This document shows, one piece after another, positions 34,269 to 42,952 of a stretch of DNA of 55,392 bases; the first letter of the stretch is position 1; the number at the start of each line of letters is the position of its first letter. The notes beneath the pieces are model-generated. The model was not told the DNA's origin. It saw only the letters and a list, made by a program, of their open reading frames with translations, and did no database searches. The stretch is from Candidatus Equicola faecalis (GTDB taxonomy: Bacteria > Bacteroidota > Bacteroidia > Bacteroidales > Bacteroidaceae): positions 1-55,392 of the forward strand of contig JAGHTU010000063.1 of the NCBI GenBank assembly GCA_018065185.1, read 5' to 3'. A program made the translations under genes and the position numbers.

Positions 34269-36968
34269 TTAATAATTCCATACACCGCTACCCACATGGT
34301 GTACCGTGCCGTCAGGGGCGGTAATGTCGGCATCACACCCGACAGGGATAGACACCACCATACCAAGTTCTGACCGTGCCACAGCCACCTTGCCATAGAG
34401 CGTCTCGATGGTGGCCATGACAGACTTTACATCGCCCCACAGATGTGGTGCAATGACAAGATGGCGCATGCCGTATGTGTTGTCTTTCTGCCAGATGCCT
34501 GCCATCGACTTGAAAAGCCATTCATCTAATTGCCCCATCATAAAGTGGTTCCATGAAGTACCATTGCGCGGGTCCCATTGCTCGGTGAGGGTCGTTGCTC
34601 CCTGTTGCATGACAAAGCCATAGCCAGGGGCTTCGTTGTGGTTGAACATCTTATAAACGAGGCTGTCCATACCCTCGCGTGCAAGTGTCTGGATAAGGTA
34701 GCGGTTGCCCACATCGCCTGTGGTAAGCCTGTTTCCATGTGCAGCGATCTCCTCAATGAGTTTCTGTAGCACCGCATCGTGCCTGTCACCCGTGATGCCG
34801 AGGAAGAGTGGCAGAGCAAGCGATGTTTGCGACCCCCTGCCATAGATGCACGAGTCGGGTTTGTAGAAATTTTTATTGAACCTTGTCACGACATCCTCGC
34901 AGAGAGTAGCGTAATGGCTGGCATCACCATATTCGCCCACCATCTGTGCCGCACGTTGGATGAGTTGCAAGTCGTAGATGTAATGTGCTGTTGCCACCAA
35001 CGACACGGGAGTATTGCGCGAGAAGCCCGACTTCCATGGGCCGTAGTCGTACCAGTCGCCCAACCCAAAATCCAGTATGCCGTCTTTTGCCCTTGAGGTA
35101 AGATAATCTACATAGCGTTTCATCGCTACATAATTATCCACGATGAGCGTGGAGTCACCATAGTGGTCGTAGTACATGAACGGCAGAATGACTAATGCCG
35201 AACCCCATTCCGGAGAGTCGTCAAACAGATTTCCGAAACTCACATATTGTGGAGCCGTCGTTGGTACCATGCCATTATCCTTCTGTGTGTCCGTGATGTC
35301 GCGAAGTATCTTTGGCAGATAGGTGGTCATGTTATAGTTGTATAACAGGCTTGGTCCGTTGAGATGGTCCTGCTCCAGCCATCCGAGTTTCTCACGATGC
35401 GGACAGTCGCTCAGTACTGCCTGCATGTTGCTGCGCTCGGCGCGTTCAATGAGTCGGTGTGTGTCGGTGAATAGCGTACTGCCACAACGGAATGTACTTA
35501 CCTCCTCTGCCGAATTGTAAACGAAACAACTGTTCAGCGAGTATATCACCGGCAGTCCGTCGGGATTAGGCTCGCCTTGCATCACAGCACCCTCCACCTG
35601 TATGTACTGAAAACCATAGTAGGAAAAACGCGGATGCCAGAGGTCTATACCGTCGCCACGCAACGTATATTCATAATAATGCGGACGGCCTGTCTCGCGT
35701 TGCGCCACTGCCCCATGCTCTGTCAGTCGCTCACCGACATAAATTGTTACCTTCTGCCCGCGCTTGCCCGAGATGCTTATTTCTGGAAAGCCTGCAAGAT
35801 TCTGCCCCATATCGGCAACGAAAGTCGTTGGGCTGATAGATGTGCGTTTCATTTCTTTTGCCACATCAGCCATTGCCGACAGAGGAAGATAATGCCATGA
35901 TTTCACAGGGTAACGCTCCATGACTTTTACGGGCGGTGCTGTCTGCACGGTGAGTTTTCCTGCAGGACCTTCCGTGAGGCACACATCGTGCCATTCTTCC
36001 TGCCCTTCCATCGTAGCATCATAACTTTCTCCACCATAGATACTGTTAAACGTAATAGGGGAGAGGCACCATTGCCACGTCTCATCACTCCTGATGGTCT
36101 GCACACTACCATCGGCATAGGTGATCTTCAGCATACAGAGCATCTGTGGCGGACCGAAACTGGTCTGCAATTTGCTGTATCTTCCCAATGCTTGCACATT
36201 GAAGAATCCATTGCCGAGGAGTACTTCTATACGGTTCCTTGATGTGGATTGCAGATGTTGTTTCACGTCTAGGACGTTGTAATACACCGTCTTGGAGTAT
36301 TCACTCCACAATGGTGCAAATTCAGCATCGCCCACCTTGTTTCCGTTTATCTGCAACTCATAATGTCCCATCCCTGTGATATACATTACGGCATCGGAAA
36401 TATTACGCTTCGTCATGAAGTCTTTTCCGAGGATGATGCTTCGTGCCGAGAGTGTATCTACCTCCTTCCATTTCACCTGAAACGTGTCTTTCTTGAAAAC
36501 GGTGTTTGCCCATCTTCCGTCCGGTATGCGTGCCTGTCGGCGTGTGATGGCTCCTATCCAGTGCCCCTCAATACTATCGGGCATTATGCGCACGTCCTGT
36601 TCACGGCTCCACTGTGATATTGCATCGTTTCTGTCCCATACGCGTACCTTCCACGAATATCCATATTTGTTGTACGGCAAGCGTGGCAACAACACTAACT
36701 GGCTGTTATCACTTATTATCTTTTGACTGTCATAAATTTGTTTACATGTAACGCGCTCGCTGACGACTATCTGATAGGCGGTCTGACGATTCTCATTCGA
36801 GTCAGCCACCATCTTCCATCCCACGCGCACATCACTATCCACCAATGCCATCGCGCCTTTCTGGTGATTGCAACTGACATCGGTGATGTGTATCATACCT
36901 TGTGCTGCGACATGACACACTATTGCCGACAGCACAAAAATAATCAACTTAGGATAAGTGTGGTTCAT
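34269..36968 (-). CDS. Alpha-L-rhamnosidase, glycoside hydrolase family 78
   Basis: This secreted 899-aa enzyme has a signal peptide (ending CHVAAQ). An N-terminal fibronectin-like/beta-sandwich region (NRQTAYQIVVS ... YSWKVRVWD) is followed by the GH78 (alpha/alpha)6 domain with SDCPHREKLGWLEQD (E532 is the likely general acid), then DWYDYG and TLTEQWDP, and a C-terminal beta-domain. It removes terminal alpha-L-rhamnose from pectin RG-I/II, arabinogalactan or glycosides. It overlaps the GH31 stop by 4 bp (ATGA). Confidence 0.93.
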   Translation of the reverse strand: MNHTYPKLIIFVLSAIVCHVAAQGMIHITDVSCNHQKGAMALVDSDVRVGWKMVADSNENRQTAYQIVVSERVTCKQIYDSQKIISDNSQLVLLPRLPYNKYGYSWKVRVWDRNDAISQWSREQDVRIMPDSIEGHWIGAITRRQARIPDGRWANTVFKKDTFQVKWKEVDTLSARSIILGKDFMTKRNISDAVMYITGMGHYELQINGNKVGDAEFAPLWSEYSKTVYYNVLDVKQHLQSTSRNRIEVLLGNGFFNVQALGRYSKLQTSFGPPQMLCMLKITYADGSVQTIRSDETWQWCLSPITFNSIYGGESYDATMEGQEEWHDVCLTEGPAGKLTVQTAPPVKVMERYPVKSWHYLPLSAMADVAKEMKRTSISPTTFVADMGQNLAGFPEISISGKRGQKVTIYVGERLTEHGAVAQRETGRPHYYEYTLRGDGIDLWHPRFSYYGFQYIQVEGAVMQGEPNPDGLPVIYSLNSCFVYNSAEEVSTFRCGSTLFTDTHRLIERAERSNMQAVLSDCPHREKLGWLEQDHLNGPSLLYNYNMTTYLPKILRDITDTQKDNGMVPTTAPQYVSFGNLFDDSPEWGSALVILPFMYYDHYGDSTLIVDNYVAMKRYVDYLTSRAKDGILDFGLGDWYDYGPWKSGFSRNTPVSLVATAHYIYDLQLIQRAAQMVGEYGDASHYATLCEDVVTRFNKNFYKPDSCIYGRGSQTSLALPLFLGITGDRHDAVLQKLIEEIAAHGNRLTTGDVGNRYLIQTLAREGMDSLVYKMFNHNEAPGYGFVMQQGATTLTEQWDPRNGTSWNHFMMGQLDEWLFKSMAGIWQKDNTYGMRHLVIAPHLWGDVKSVMATIETLYGKVAVARSELGMVVSIPVGCDADITAPDGTVHHVGSGVWNY

Positions 36969-39355
36969 AATTTATATTTCCTGCTTTTACCGTCATATCT
37001 TATCTCTTGCGGTGTGCCACCTGCCACACTCACATGGAAGGTTCGGGCAATGGGCATACCAGAAAATTCTCCTTCCCGTCTGCCTATAGTGAGAGTGCGC
37101 GACTTGTCATTCCACATCAATCGAATAGTACTGTACTTGCCTTTTTCGTAGTTGTAGTTATCGCCCTCGTCCTCGTAGAGAGTAAACTCGGCATTTTCAC
37201 CAGGATAGACCACAATATCAACATTATCATATCTATTCTCGCCCGCATACTGTACGGCAGGACCAAGCGTAAGTATTGAACCTGCCTTAACAAAAAGTGG
37301 GGAATGTGCGAGAGGAGCGTCCGCCATTATCTTTTGACCGCCGGTGATAGGAGTAGAAGAAGGATTCCAGAAGTCGTACCATCTTGCACCGGCAGGAAGA
37401 TAAACCTCATACTGCATCTTGTGCGACCAGTCTGTTGGCGTGTTGGCCATTGATTTCTCACTAGTGAAAAGAGGGGTAAGAACAGGACAGACAAGAATGT
37501 TATGACCGAACATGAACTCGCGGTTGTTGTTCCACGTATTACGGTCAGAACGGAAATCCATGAACAAGGCACGCATATATGAATCATCATTTCGGCTCAC
37601 CTGCCAAGCCTGACTATATATGTAAGGCAGGAAACGGTAACGCAACTTTACGGCACCGAGAAGGGCATCGTAAACCGCTTCGCCATCCTTACCATAGTAA
37701 TAAAGTTCCCTATACTGCTCTGTGCCATGGCTACGCATCATCGGACAGAATGCCCCGAACTGCATCCATCGCACGTAAAGTTCCTGAAACTTCGGATTTT
37801 TATGCCCCGTATAAGAACCTTTCACGTTGTGTCTTCCTGCAAAGAAACCACCTATATCAGTATTAATATTCGGGTTGGCTGTGAGCGTATGGTTAAGACA
37901 GAGTGGCACCTGCGCACGGAACGCTTCCCATGTGGATCCTATGTCGCCACTCCATGATTGTGCCCCTGTGCGTTGCTGACCGGCAAAGAACGATCGCGTG
38001 AGGATAAATACGCGCTTTGTGGAATCTACGGCACGCTGACTGTCGTAAACGCCACCAACAGTCTGCAAAGAGTATGCGTTGCGCAAGGAACGGTAAGAGA
38101 CCTTGTTCTCATTAGTTAGCGGATTTACGTCATCGTTGAGGATAACCTCGTCCAGATCAGAGTCCTTGAAGGAATGATGGTCGGGGTCAGTAGAGTCCAT
38201 CCACCATGCATCAATACCCATCTTGTGCATATTACTTAAATAACGCCAATAAAGGTCACGAGCCTCCTTGGCAAATGGATTATAGCATTTCACGCCCGAA
38301 GGGTAGTCCATGCGCGGAGGCCAAAATGAGAGTCCCGACTGTGGCCATGTCTCGAAACCGAGCAGGAGCCCTTTCTCTTTAAGTTCCCTAAACTGCTTTG
38401 TTTCTGGACCGAAGGAAGCCCAGATAGAGATTGTCATGTGGACATTATGCTTATGCACCTCATCAATCATTGTCTGTGCATTAGAAAACTCGTCGTTGAT
38501 AAATTCCATGGCATTCCACGTGTAGTTAGAACCCCAGTATTGCCAGTCTTGGATGATTCCATCGAAAGGTACACCGAGTCGGCGATAGTTACGCACCACC
38601 TCAAGCAGTTCAGCAGAACTCTTATATCTCTCCCTGCTTTGATGGAAACCGAATGTCCACAGCGGACTCATAGGCACTTTGCCCGACAAGTGACGCATCT
38701 CTTTGATAACGCCATCAGCAGGCGACACACCCTTCGCTCCACCATACATAAAATAATAATCCTCCATATTCCCGACCTCACTTTCAAGACTTATATCTCC
38801 GCGAGTCCCCTCTTTCGGAGTGATGAACCGAGTTGGCGAATAGTTGTCCCAAAAGACACCATAACCCTTTATGGACTGGTAGAAATGAGCGTAGTCATTA
38901 AGGTTGGTCTGAATCATATATTCATTATCGCCTCGCTGGCTCATCTTACCGTTTTGAATCATGCCGACACCATAAATGCCCTCATCAGGCTCGCACGAGA
39001 AGCATTGCTTCACCCGGTATGCCCCCCTGTCTGGTCCTTCCGTGATGGGTGTAAACGAATGTTCGCCTTCCGACATCAGCACATTACCTTTATTATCCGC
39101 AAAGGAAACACGCCCATCTCGCACCTTCACCGTGAGAATGGATGATTTATAGACTTTTTCATCGCCATTTGTACTTATCCGTATCTTAACCTTTTCCGGT
39201 TTTGCGATGACAACAAGCGATCTTTTGGCCACCTCCGTCTTCTTACTTCCTGCGTTCCTTACGATGCGTACAGTACTCGGAGTGTAGAATTCCACCTTTT
39301 GCGCCCACCCTGCGGAAAAGGCAAACGACATAATAATGATTAATAGCTTCTTCAT
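36965..39355 (-). CDS. Glycoside hydrolase family 31 enzyme (alpha-xylosidase/alpha-glucosidase type)
   Basis: The start is set at ATG 39355, giving signal peptide MKKLLIIIMSFAFSAGWAQ; an in-frame start at 39397 would precede the predicted transcription start. The 796-aa protein has an N-terminal GH31 beta-sandwich, then a TIM barrel with WWMDSTDPD (nucleophile D387) and TRSFFAGQQRTGAQSWSGD (acid/base D471), and C-terminal beta-domains. The sequence resembles Bacteroidetes alpha-xylosidases, but specificity (xylosidase, glucosidase or galactosidase) is not settled. It is first of a unit with GH78 and the lipoprotein. Confidence 0.9.
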   Translation of the reverse strand: MKKLLIIIMSFAFSAGWAQKVEFYTPSTVRIVRNAGSKKTEVAKRSLVVIAKPEKVKIRISTNGDEKVYKSSILTVKVRDGRVSFADNKGNVLMSEGEHSFTPITEGPDRGAYRVKQCFSCEPDEGIYGVGMIQNGKMSQRGDNEYMIQTNLNDYAHFYQSIKGYGVFWDNYSPTRFITPKEGTRGDISLESEVGNMEDYYFMYGGAKGVSPADGVIKEMRHLSGKVPMSPLWTFGFHQSRERYKSSAELLEVVRNYRRLGVPFDGIIQDWQYWGSNYTWNAMEFINDEFSNAQTMIDEVHKHNVHMTISIWASFGPETKQFRELKEKGLLLGFETWPQSGLSFWPPRMDYPSGVKCYNPFAKEARDLYWRYLSNMHKMGIDAWWMDSTDPDHHSFKDSDLDEVILNDDVNPLTNENKVSYRSLRNAYSLQTVGGVYDSQRAVDSTKRVFILTRSFFAGQQRTGAQSWSGDIGSTWEAFRAQVPLCLNHTLTANPNINTDIGGFFAGRHNVKGSYTGHKNPKFQELYVRWMQFGAFCPMMRSHGTEQYRELYYYGKDGEAVYDALLGAVKLRYRFLPYIYSQAWQVSRNDDSYMRALFMDFRSDRNTWNNNREFMFGHNILVCPVLTPLFTSEKSMANTPTDWSHKMQYEVYLPAGARWYDFWNPSSTPITGGQKIMADAPLAHSPLFVKAGSILTLGPAVQYAGENRYDNVDIVVYPGENAEFTLYEDEGDNYNYEKGKYSTIRLMWNDKSRTLTIGRREGEFSGMPIARTFHVSVAGGTPQEIRYDGKSRKYKL

Positions 39356-39397
39356 AAACTGCAATATATGGATTGCTTCATTTCCTAAATTAGGCAA

Positions 39398-39428
39398 TAA
39401 AGGTAAGGTAAATCTTGCATATTACAAA
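39398..39428 (-). promoter_or_regulatory. Candidate promoter of the GH31-GH78-lipoprotein unit
   Basis: On the minus strand TTTG (complement of 39425-39428) is followed after 19 bp by TACCTTTA (complement of 39398-39405), one mismatch from TAnnTTTG. The leader would be about 35 nt. Confidence 0.5.
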
Positions 39429-39458
39429 ATTCAGACAGGCAAAGTGGGATAGAAGAGC

Positions 39459-39585
39459 AAGGATAAGGAAAATAAGGAAAATCAGGATAAGGAAATCATA
39501 AAATCACACCATATTAATAAGGTACGCGCGCACGCGCGCGAGGGGAAAGACAGTTATGAGTTATAAAATATAAGTTATAAGTTAT
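39459..39585. repeat. Simple-sequence stretch: AAGGATAAGGAAA repeats, CG-alternating tract, AGTTATA repeats
   Basis: 39459-39497 holds AGGAAAAT/AGGATAAGG-type repeats. 39524-39540 alternates purine and pyrimidine (CGCGCGCACGCGCGCG), which favours Z-DNA. 39552-39585 has AGTTAT(A/G) repeats also seen at 49478. No gene is visible. Confidence 0.7.
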
Positions 39586-39605
39586 CAAACAGAAATCGGA
39601 TTTCC

Positions 39606-39738
39606 ATCGTTGGCATCTCGTATAACCATCGTTGGGGTCTCGTATAACCATCGAAGGGATGCTATTGAGCACATCAGGAAAGCCCCTCGATAGCATCGCG
39701 ACACCCCCTCAACGGCATCGGAGAATCCCCTCGATTGG
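39606..39738. repeat. Array of six 22/23-bp units beginning ATCG
   Basis: Units start at 39606, 39628, 39650 (23 bp), 39673, 39695 and 39717. The first two share ATCGTTGG and TCTCGTATAACC; the last three share an ATC start and CCCCTC near the middle. The 22-bp spacing matches the arrays at 26162 and 55303, but the cores differ. Confidence 0.8.
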
Positions 39739-39817
39739 AATAGGTGCTCCGCGACTTTGGACGAGGAGAAACGCGCCTTTGTTTGACCTCTCACAAACGA
39801 TGGGAAGACGAGGCACT
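39739..39817. other. Spacer between the two 22-bp arrays
   Basis: 79 bp with ACAAACGATGG and GACGAGG fragments that echo the next array's core in part. No gene or promoter is recognised. Confidence 0.4.
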
Positions 39818-39927
39818 AACGAGCGTTTGTCAAGGCCTAAACGAGCGTTTGTCGAAGCCCAATCGAGCGCTTGTCGAAGCCTAAACGAGCGTTTGTCAAA
39901 AAGCAATTGAGTGTTTGTGTTAAAAAA
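39818..39927. repeat. Array of five 22-bp units with core ACGAGCGTTTGTC
   Basis: Units start at 39818, 39840, 39862, 39884 and 39906. The first four keep the core (A/T)CGAGCGTTTGTC with one change; the fifth is degenerate (TTGAGTGTTTGT). The period is exactly 22 bp. The array ends about 30 bp before the tRNA promoter region. Confidence 0.88.
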
Positions 39928-39958
39928 CTTTAATTGATAAATAATTTCTTTCAAACAT

Positions 39959-39989
39959 TTTGTTGTTGATAAATATTCTCATACCTTTG
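39959..39989 (+). promoter_or_regulatory. Promoter of the tRNA-Val gene
   Basis: TTTG (39959-39962), 19 bp, then TACCTTTG (39982-39989): a near-ideal -33/-7 pair ending 18 bp before the tRNA. Confidence 0.8.
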
Positions 39990-40007
39990 CATCCGCTATT
40001 AAGCATT

Positions 40008-40082
40008 GGGCGTTTAGCTCAGCTGGTTTAGAGCATCTGCCCTACAAGCAGAGGGTCGGCGGTTCGAATCCGTCAACGCCCA
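40008..40082 (+). tRNA. tRNA-Val (anticodon TAC), with C at position 33
   Basis: A complete cloverleaf: acceptor stem GGGCGTT/AACGCCC, D arm GCTC...GAGC, anticodon stem TCTGC/GCAGA with loop CCTACAA, T arm GGCGG-TTCGAAT-CCGTC, discriminator A at 40082. The TAC anticodon decodes GUA and related valine codons. CCA is not encoded. Position 33 is C in place of the almost universal U. A strong promoter and terminator flank it, so it looks expressed. Confidence 0.9.
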
Positions 40083-40103
40083 CAAGGTATAAAACCAACT
40101 CGG

Positions 40104-40136
40104 AGAGGGGTCATAAAACCCCTCTTTTTGTTTTTT
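40104..40136 (+). terminator. Rho-independent terminator after tRNA-Val
   Basis: AGAGGGGT (40104-40111) pairs perfectly with ACCCCTCT (40118-40125) around a 6-nt loop, followed by T-rich sequence to 40136. Confidence 0.9.
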
Positions 40137-40176
40137 AGGATATTTGAATATCAGTCAATACTATTTAAGAATTCAA

Positions 40177-40192
40177 CCAGCCGCGAGGCTGG
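40177..40192 (+). promoter_or_regulatory. GNRA-capped hairpin just before rluB
   Basis: CCAGCC-GCGA-GGCTGG is a perfect 6-bp stem with a GCGA tetraloop, ending 17 bp before the ATG at 40210. It could affect translation initiation; no protein partner is known. Confidence 0.4.
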
Positions 40193-40209
40193 GCTAAAAC
40201 TGGATAACA

Positions 40210-41448
40210 ATGGATAACGAAGAGAAGAAGATGACTGGGCAGCAGGAGGAGATGCGTCCTCGCCGTCCAAGGGTTGTTCGTGCTGAAAGAGTATCATACG
40301 GCAACAATCAACAGACACAGCGAACTTATCGCCCGCGCGTAGAGAATGACTACGACAATGACCGCCGACAGACGGAATATCGTCCGCGTCGTCAGTATGG
40401 CTATGGCAACGAAGATGGCTATCAGCCACAGGGCAACCGCCAGCCAAGGGAAGGCTATCAACCGCGTGGCGACTATCACTCAAGGGAAGGCTATCAGCCA
40501 CGCCGGCAATATAATTATAATGATGAGAGCCGTGGCGAATATACACCACGTAATTCCTATGGCAGACCGCAGGGAGGCTATCAGTCGCGCGGAGGCTATG
40601 GGCAGAACCGTGGCAGATACCAGAATAACAGACCATCACGCGGCTATCAGCCACGTGGAGAGTATAATCCGAATAATAAATATTCTTTCAAGAAGAGGAT
40701 AGAATATAAGGAAATAAACACCGACCCGGATGCAGAATTGCGCTTGAATAAGTTTCTGGCAAATGCTGGAGTCTGCTCACGTCGTGAAGCTGACCAGTTT
40801 ATACAGGCAGGAGTGGTGAGCGTAAATGGGCAGATAGTCACGGAATTGGGTACGAAGGTGAAACGCTCTGATGAAGTGCGTTTCCATGACCAGCCGGTGA
40901 ACATGGAGAAGAAGCTCTATGTGCTACTGAACAAGCCAAAGGATTATGTTACGACTGTTGACGATCCGCAGCAACGCAAGACTGTCATGGAACTGGTGTC
41001 AAATGCCGGTAAAGAAAGAATCTATCCTGTGGGACGACTTGACCGCAACACTACGGGTGTGTTGCTCCTTACGAATGATGGCGAATTGGCATCAAAGTTG
41101 ACGCATCCAAGATTCCTGAAGAAGAAAGTATATATGGCGAAACTCGATAAGAATATCACGAAACATGATATGGAACAGCTTATCATGGGTATTCAGCTTG
41201 AGGACGGAGAAATACATGCTGATCAGATAGAATATGCCAAGCCGGATGCAAAAGACGTGGTCGGCATAGAGATACATAGTGGGCGTAACCGTATCGTGCG
41301 CCGTATGTTTGAGGCTGTAGGGTATAAGGTGCTGCGCCTTGACCGCACTATGTTTGCCGGATTGACGAAGAAGAACCTGCGTCGTGGTGATTGGCGTTAC
41401 CTCACAGAGCAGGAAGTGGATATGCTCCGTGCCGGTGCGTATGAATAA
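40210..41448 (+). CDS. rluB: 23S rRNA pseudouridine synthase (RluB/RsuA family) with RG/YQ-rich N-terminal extension
   Basis: The C-terminal 245 or so residues of this 412-aa protein form an S4 domain (LRLNKFLANAGVCSRREADQFI) plus the RsuA/RluB catalytic domain with GRLDRNTTGVLLLTNDGELA (catalytic Asp) and GRNRIVRRMFEAVGY. The first 165 or so are low-complexity: repeated YQPRG/GGYQSRGGYG-like blocks, rich in R, G, Y, Q and N, resembling RGG-type RNA-binding disordered regions. It probably modifies 23S rRNA helix 89. It is followed 16 bp later by asnS. Confidence 0.88.
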   Translation: MDNEEKKMTGQQEEMRPRRPRVVRAERVSYGNNQQTQRTYRPRVENDYDNDRRQTEYRPRRQYGYGNEDGYQPQGNRQPREGYQPRGDYHSREGYQPRRQYNYNDESRGEYTPRNSYGRPQGGYQSRGGYGQNRGRYQNNRPSRGYQPRGEYNPNNKYSFKKRIEYKEINTDPDAELRLNKFLANAGVCSRREADQFIQAGVVSVNGQIVTELGTKVKRSDEVRFHDQPVNMEKKLYVLLNKPKDYVTTVDDPQQRKTVMELVSNAGKERIYPVGRLDRNTTGVLLLTNDGELASKLTHPRFLKKKVYMAKLDKNITKHDMEQLIMGIQLEDGEIHADQIEYAKPDAKDVVGIEIHSGRNRIVRRMFEAVGYKVLRLDRTMFAGLTKKNLRRGDWRYLTEQEVDMLRAGAYE

Positions 41449-41464
41449 GTAACGGAAAAACAAT

Positions 41465-42874
41465 ATGAAAATGGAAAAGATAAAGAGAACGAAGGTGGTT
41501 GACGTGCTGAAGATGGACTGCTTCGGGACGATTGTAAACGTGCGCGGATGGGTGCGTACAAAACGCGGTTCAAAGGCTGTGAGCTTTGTGGCACTGAACG
41601 ATGGTTCGACAATAAAGAATGTGCAGATAGTGATAGATGCTGACAAGTGCGATGAGGAACTGTTGAAACTCCTTACCACAGGAGCATGCATAAGTGTCAA
41701 CGGGGAACTGGTGCAGTCGCAGGGCGCAGGTCAGGCTGTGGAGATTCAATGCCGTGAGTTGGAGGTGCTTGGCACATGTGGTGCAGACTATCCGATGCAG
41801 AAGAAAGGGCAGAGCTTTGAGTTCATGCGTGAACATGCCAATATGCGTCTGCGTACAAACACTTTCGGTGCCGTGATGCGTATCCGTCATAATATGGCAA
41901 TGGCAATACACACCTATTTCCATAATCATGGCTATTTCTATTTCCATACTCCGCTCATCACAGCGAGCGACTGTGAGGGTGCAGGCAATATGTTTCAGGT
42001 GACAACGAAGAATCTCTACGACCTGAAACACGATAAGGATGGAAAGATCATCTATGATGATGATTTCTTCGGTCAGCAGACATCACTCACCGTTAGCGGA
42101 CAGCTCGAAGGAGAACTGGGAGCAACAGCATTGGGTGCAATTTATACGTTTGGTCCTACGTTCCGTGCCGAGAACAGCAATACCCCACGCCATCTGGCTG
42201 AGTTTTGGATGATAGAGCCTGAGGTGGCTTTCATTGACCTTGCTGACTTGATGGATATCGAAGAGGACTTCATAAAATACTGTGTGCAGTGGGCTCTTGA
42301 TAACTGTATGGACGACCTGGAGTTCCTCAACCAGTTTGTGGATAAGGGTCTTATTGAGCGCCTAAAAAGCGTACTTGGCACTGACTTTGTGCGCCTGCAT
42401 TATACCAAGGGTATTGAAATCCTGCAGGAGGCTGTGAAGAAAGGACGTAAGTTTGAATTTCCTGTAGAGTGGGGATGCGACCTTGCATCAGAGCATGAGC
42501 GTTATCTAGTGGAAGAGCATTTCGGTAAGCCTGTCATCATGATTGACTATCCAAAGGAGATAAAGGCCTTCTATATGAAGATTAACGAGGACGGTAAGAC
42601 GGTGCAGGGCACAGATGTGTTGTTCCCGCAGATTGGCGAGATAATCGGTGGCTCGGTGCGCGAAGAAGATTACGATAAACTGATGTCAGAGATTGACCGT
42701 CGTCATATCCCAATGAAGGATATGTGGTGGTATCTAGAGACGCGCAAGTTCGGCTCTTGTCCTCATGGCGGTTTCGGTCTCGGTTTCGAGCGTCTGATAC
42801 TCTTTGTCACTGGTATGCAGAATATCAGGGACGTCATCCCGTTCCCACGCACACCAAAGAGTGCTAATTTCTAA
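41465..42874 (+). CDS. asnS: Asparaginyl-tRNA synthetase
   Basis: The 469-aa class IIb synthetase has an N-terminal OB-fold anticodon-binding domain ([25 protein letters not shown]) and catalytic domain motif 2 ([21 protein letters not shown]) and motif 3 ([10 protein letters not shown]). The absence of an AspRS-type insertion and the ending PRTPKSANF are typical of AsnS. It charges tRNA-Asn with asparagine. It is downstream of rluB in the same direction. Confidence 0.95.
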   Translation: MKMEKIKRTKVVDVLKMDCFGTIVNVRGWVRTKRGSKAVSFVALNDGSTIKNVQIVIDADKCDEELLKLLTTGACISVNGELVQSQGAGQAVEIQCRELEVLGTCGADYPMQKKGQSFEFMREHANMRLRTNTFGAVMRIRHNMAMAIHTYFHNHGYFYFHTPLITASDCEGAGNMFQVTTKNLYDLKHDKDGKIIYDDDFFGQQTSLTVSGQLEGELGATALGAIYTFGPTFRAENSNTPRHLAEFWMIEPEVAFIDLADLMDIEEDFIKYCVQWALDNCMDDLEFLNQFVDKGLIERLKSVLGTDFVRLHYTKGIEILQEAVKKGRKFEFPVEWGCDLASEHERYLVEEHFGKPVIMIDYPKEIKAFYMKINEDGKTVQGTDVLFPQIGEIIGGSVREEDYDKLMSEIDRRHIPMKDMWWYLETRKFGSCPHGGFGLGFERLILFVTGMQNIRDVIPFPRTPKSANF

Positions 42875-42952
42875 AATTGTTAAAGGCTAAGAGCAAGGGT
42901 CGGGAGTCAACAGCGCAAAGCACTTGACTGTTGGCCCTTAATCATATAGGCG

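Noticed and set aside
39524..39540. Restriction or phage attachment site
   Set aside because: The alternating CG/CA tract has no integrase gene or duplicated tRNA end nearby. tRNA-Val is intact and no att-like repeat of its 3' end was seen.
40008..40082. Amber suppressor tRNA (reading CTA as anticodon)
   Set aside because: The perfect 5-bp anticodon stem places TAC at 34-36. Shifting by one would break the 7-nt loop.
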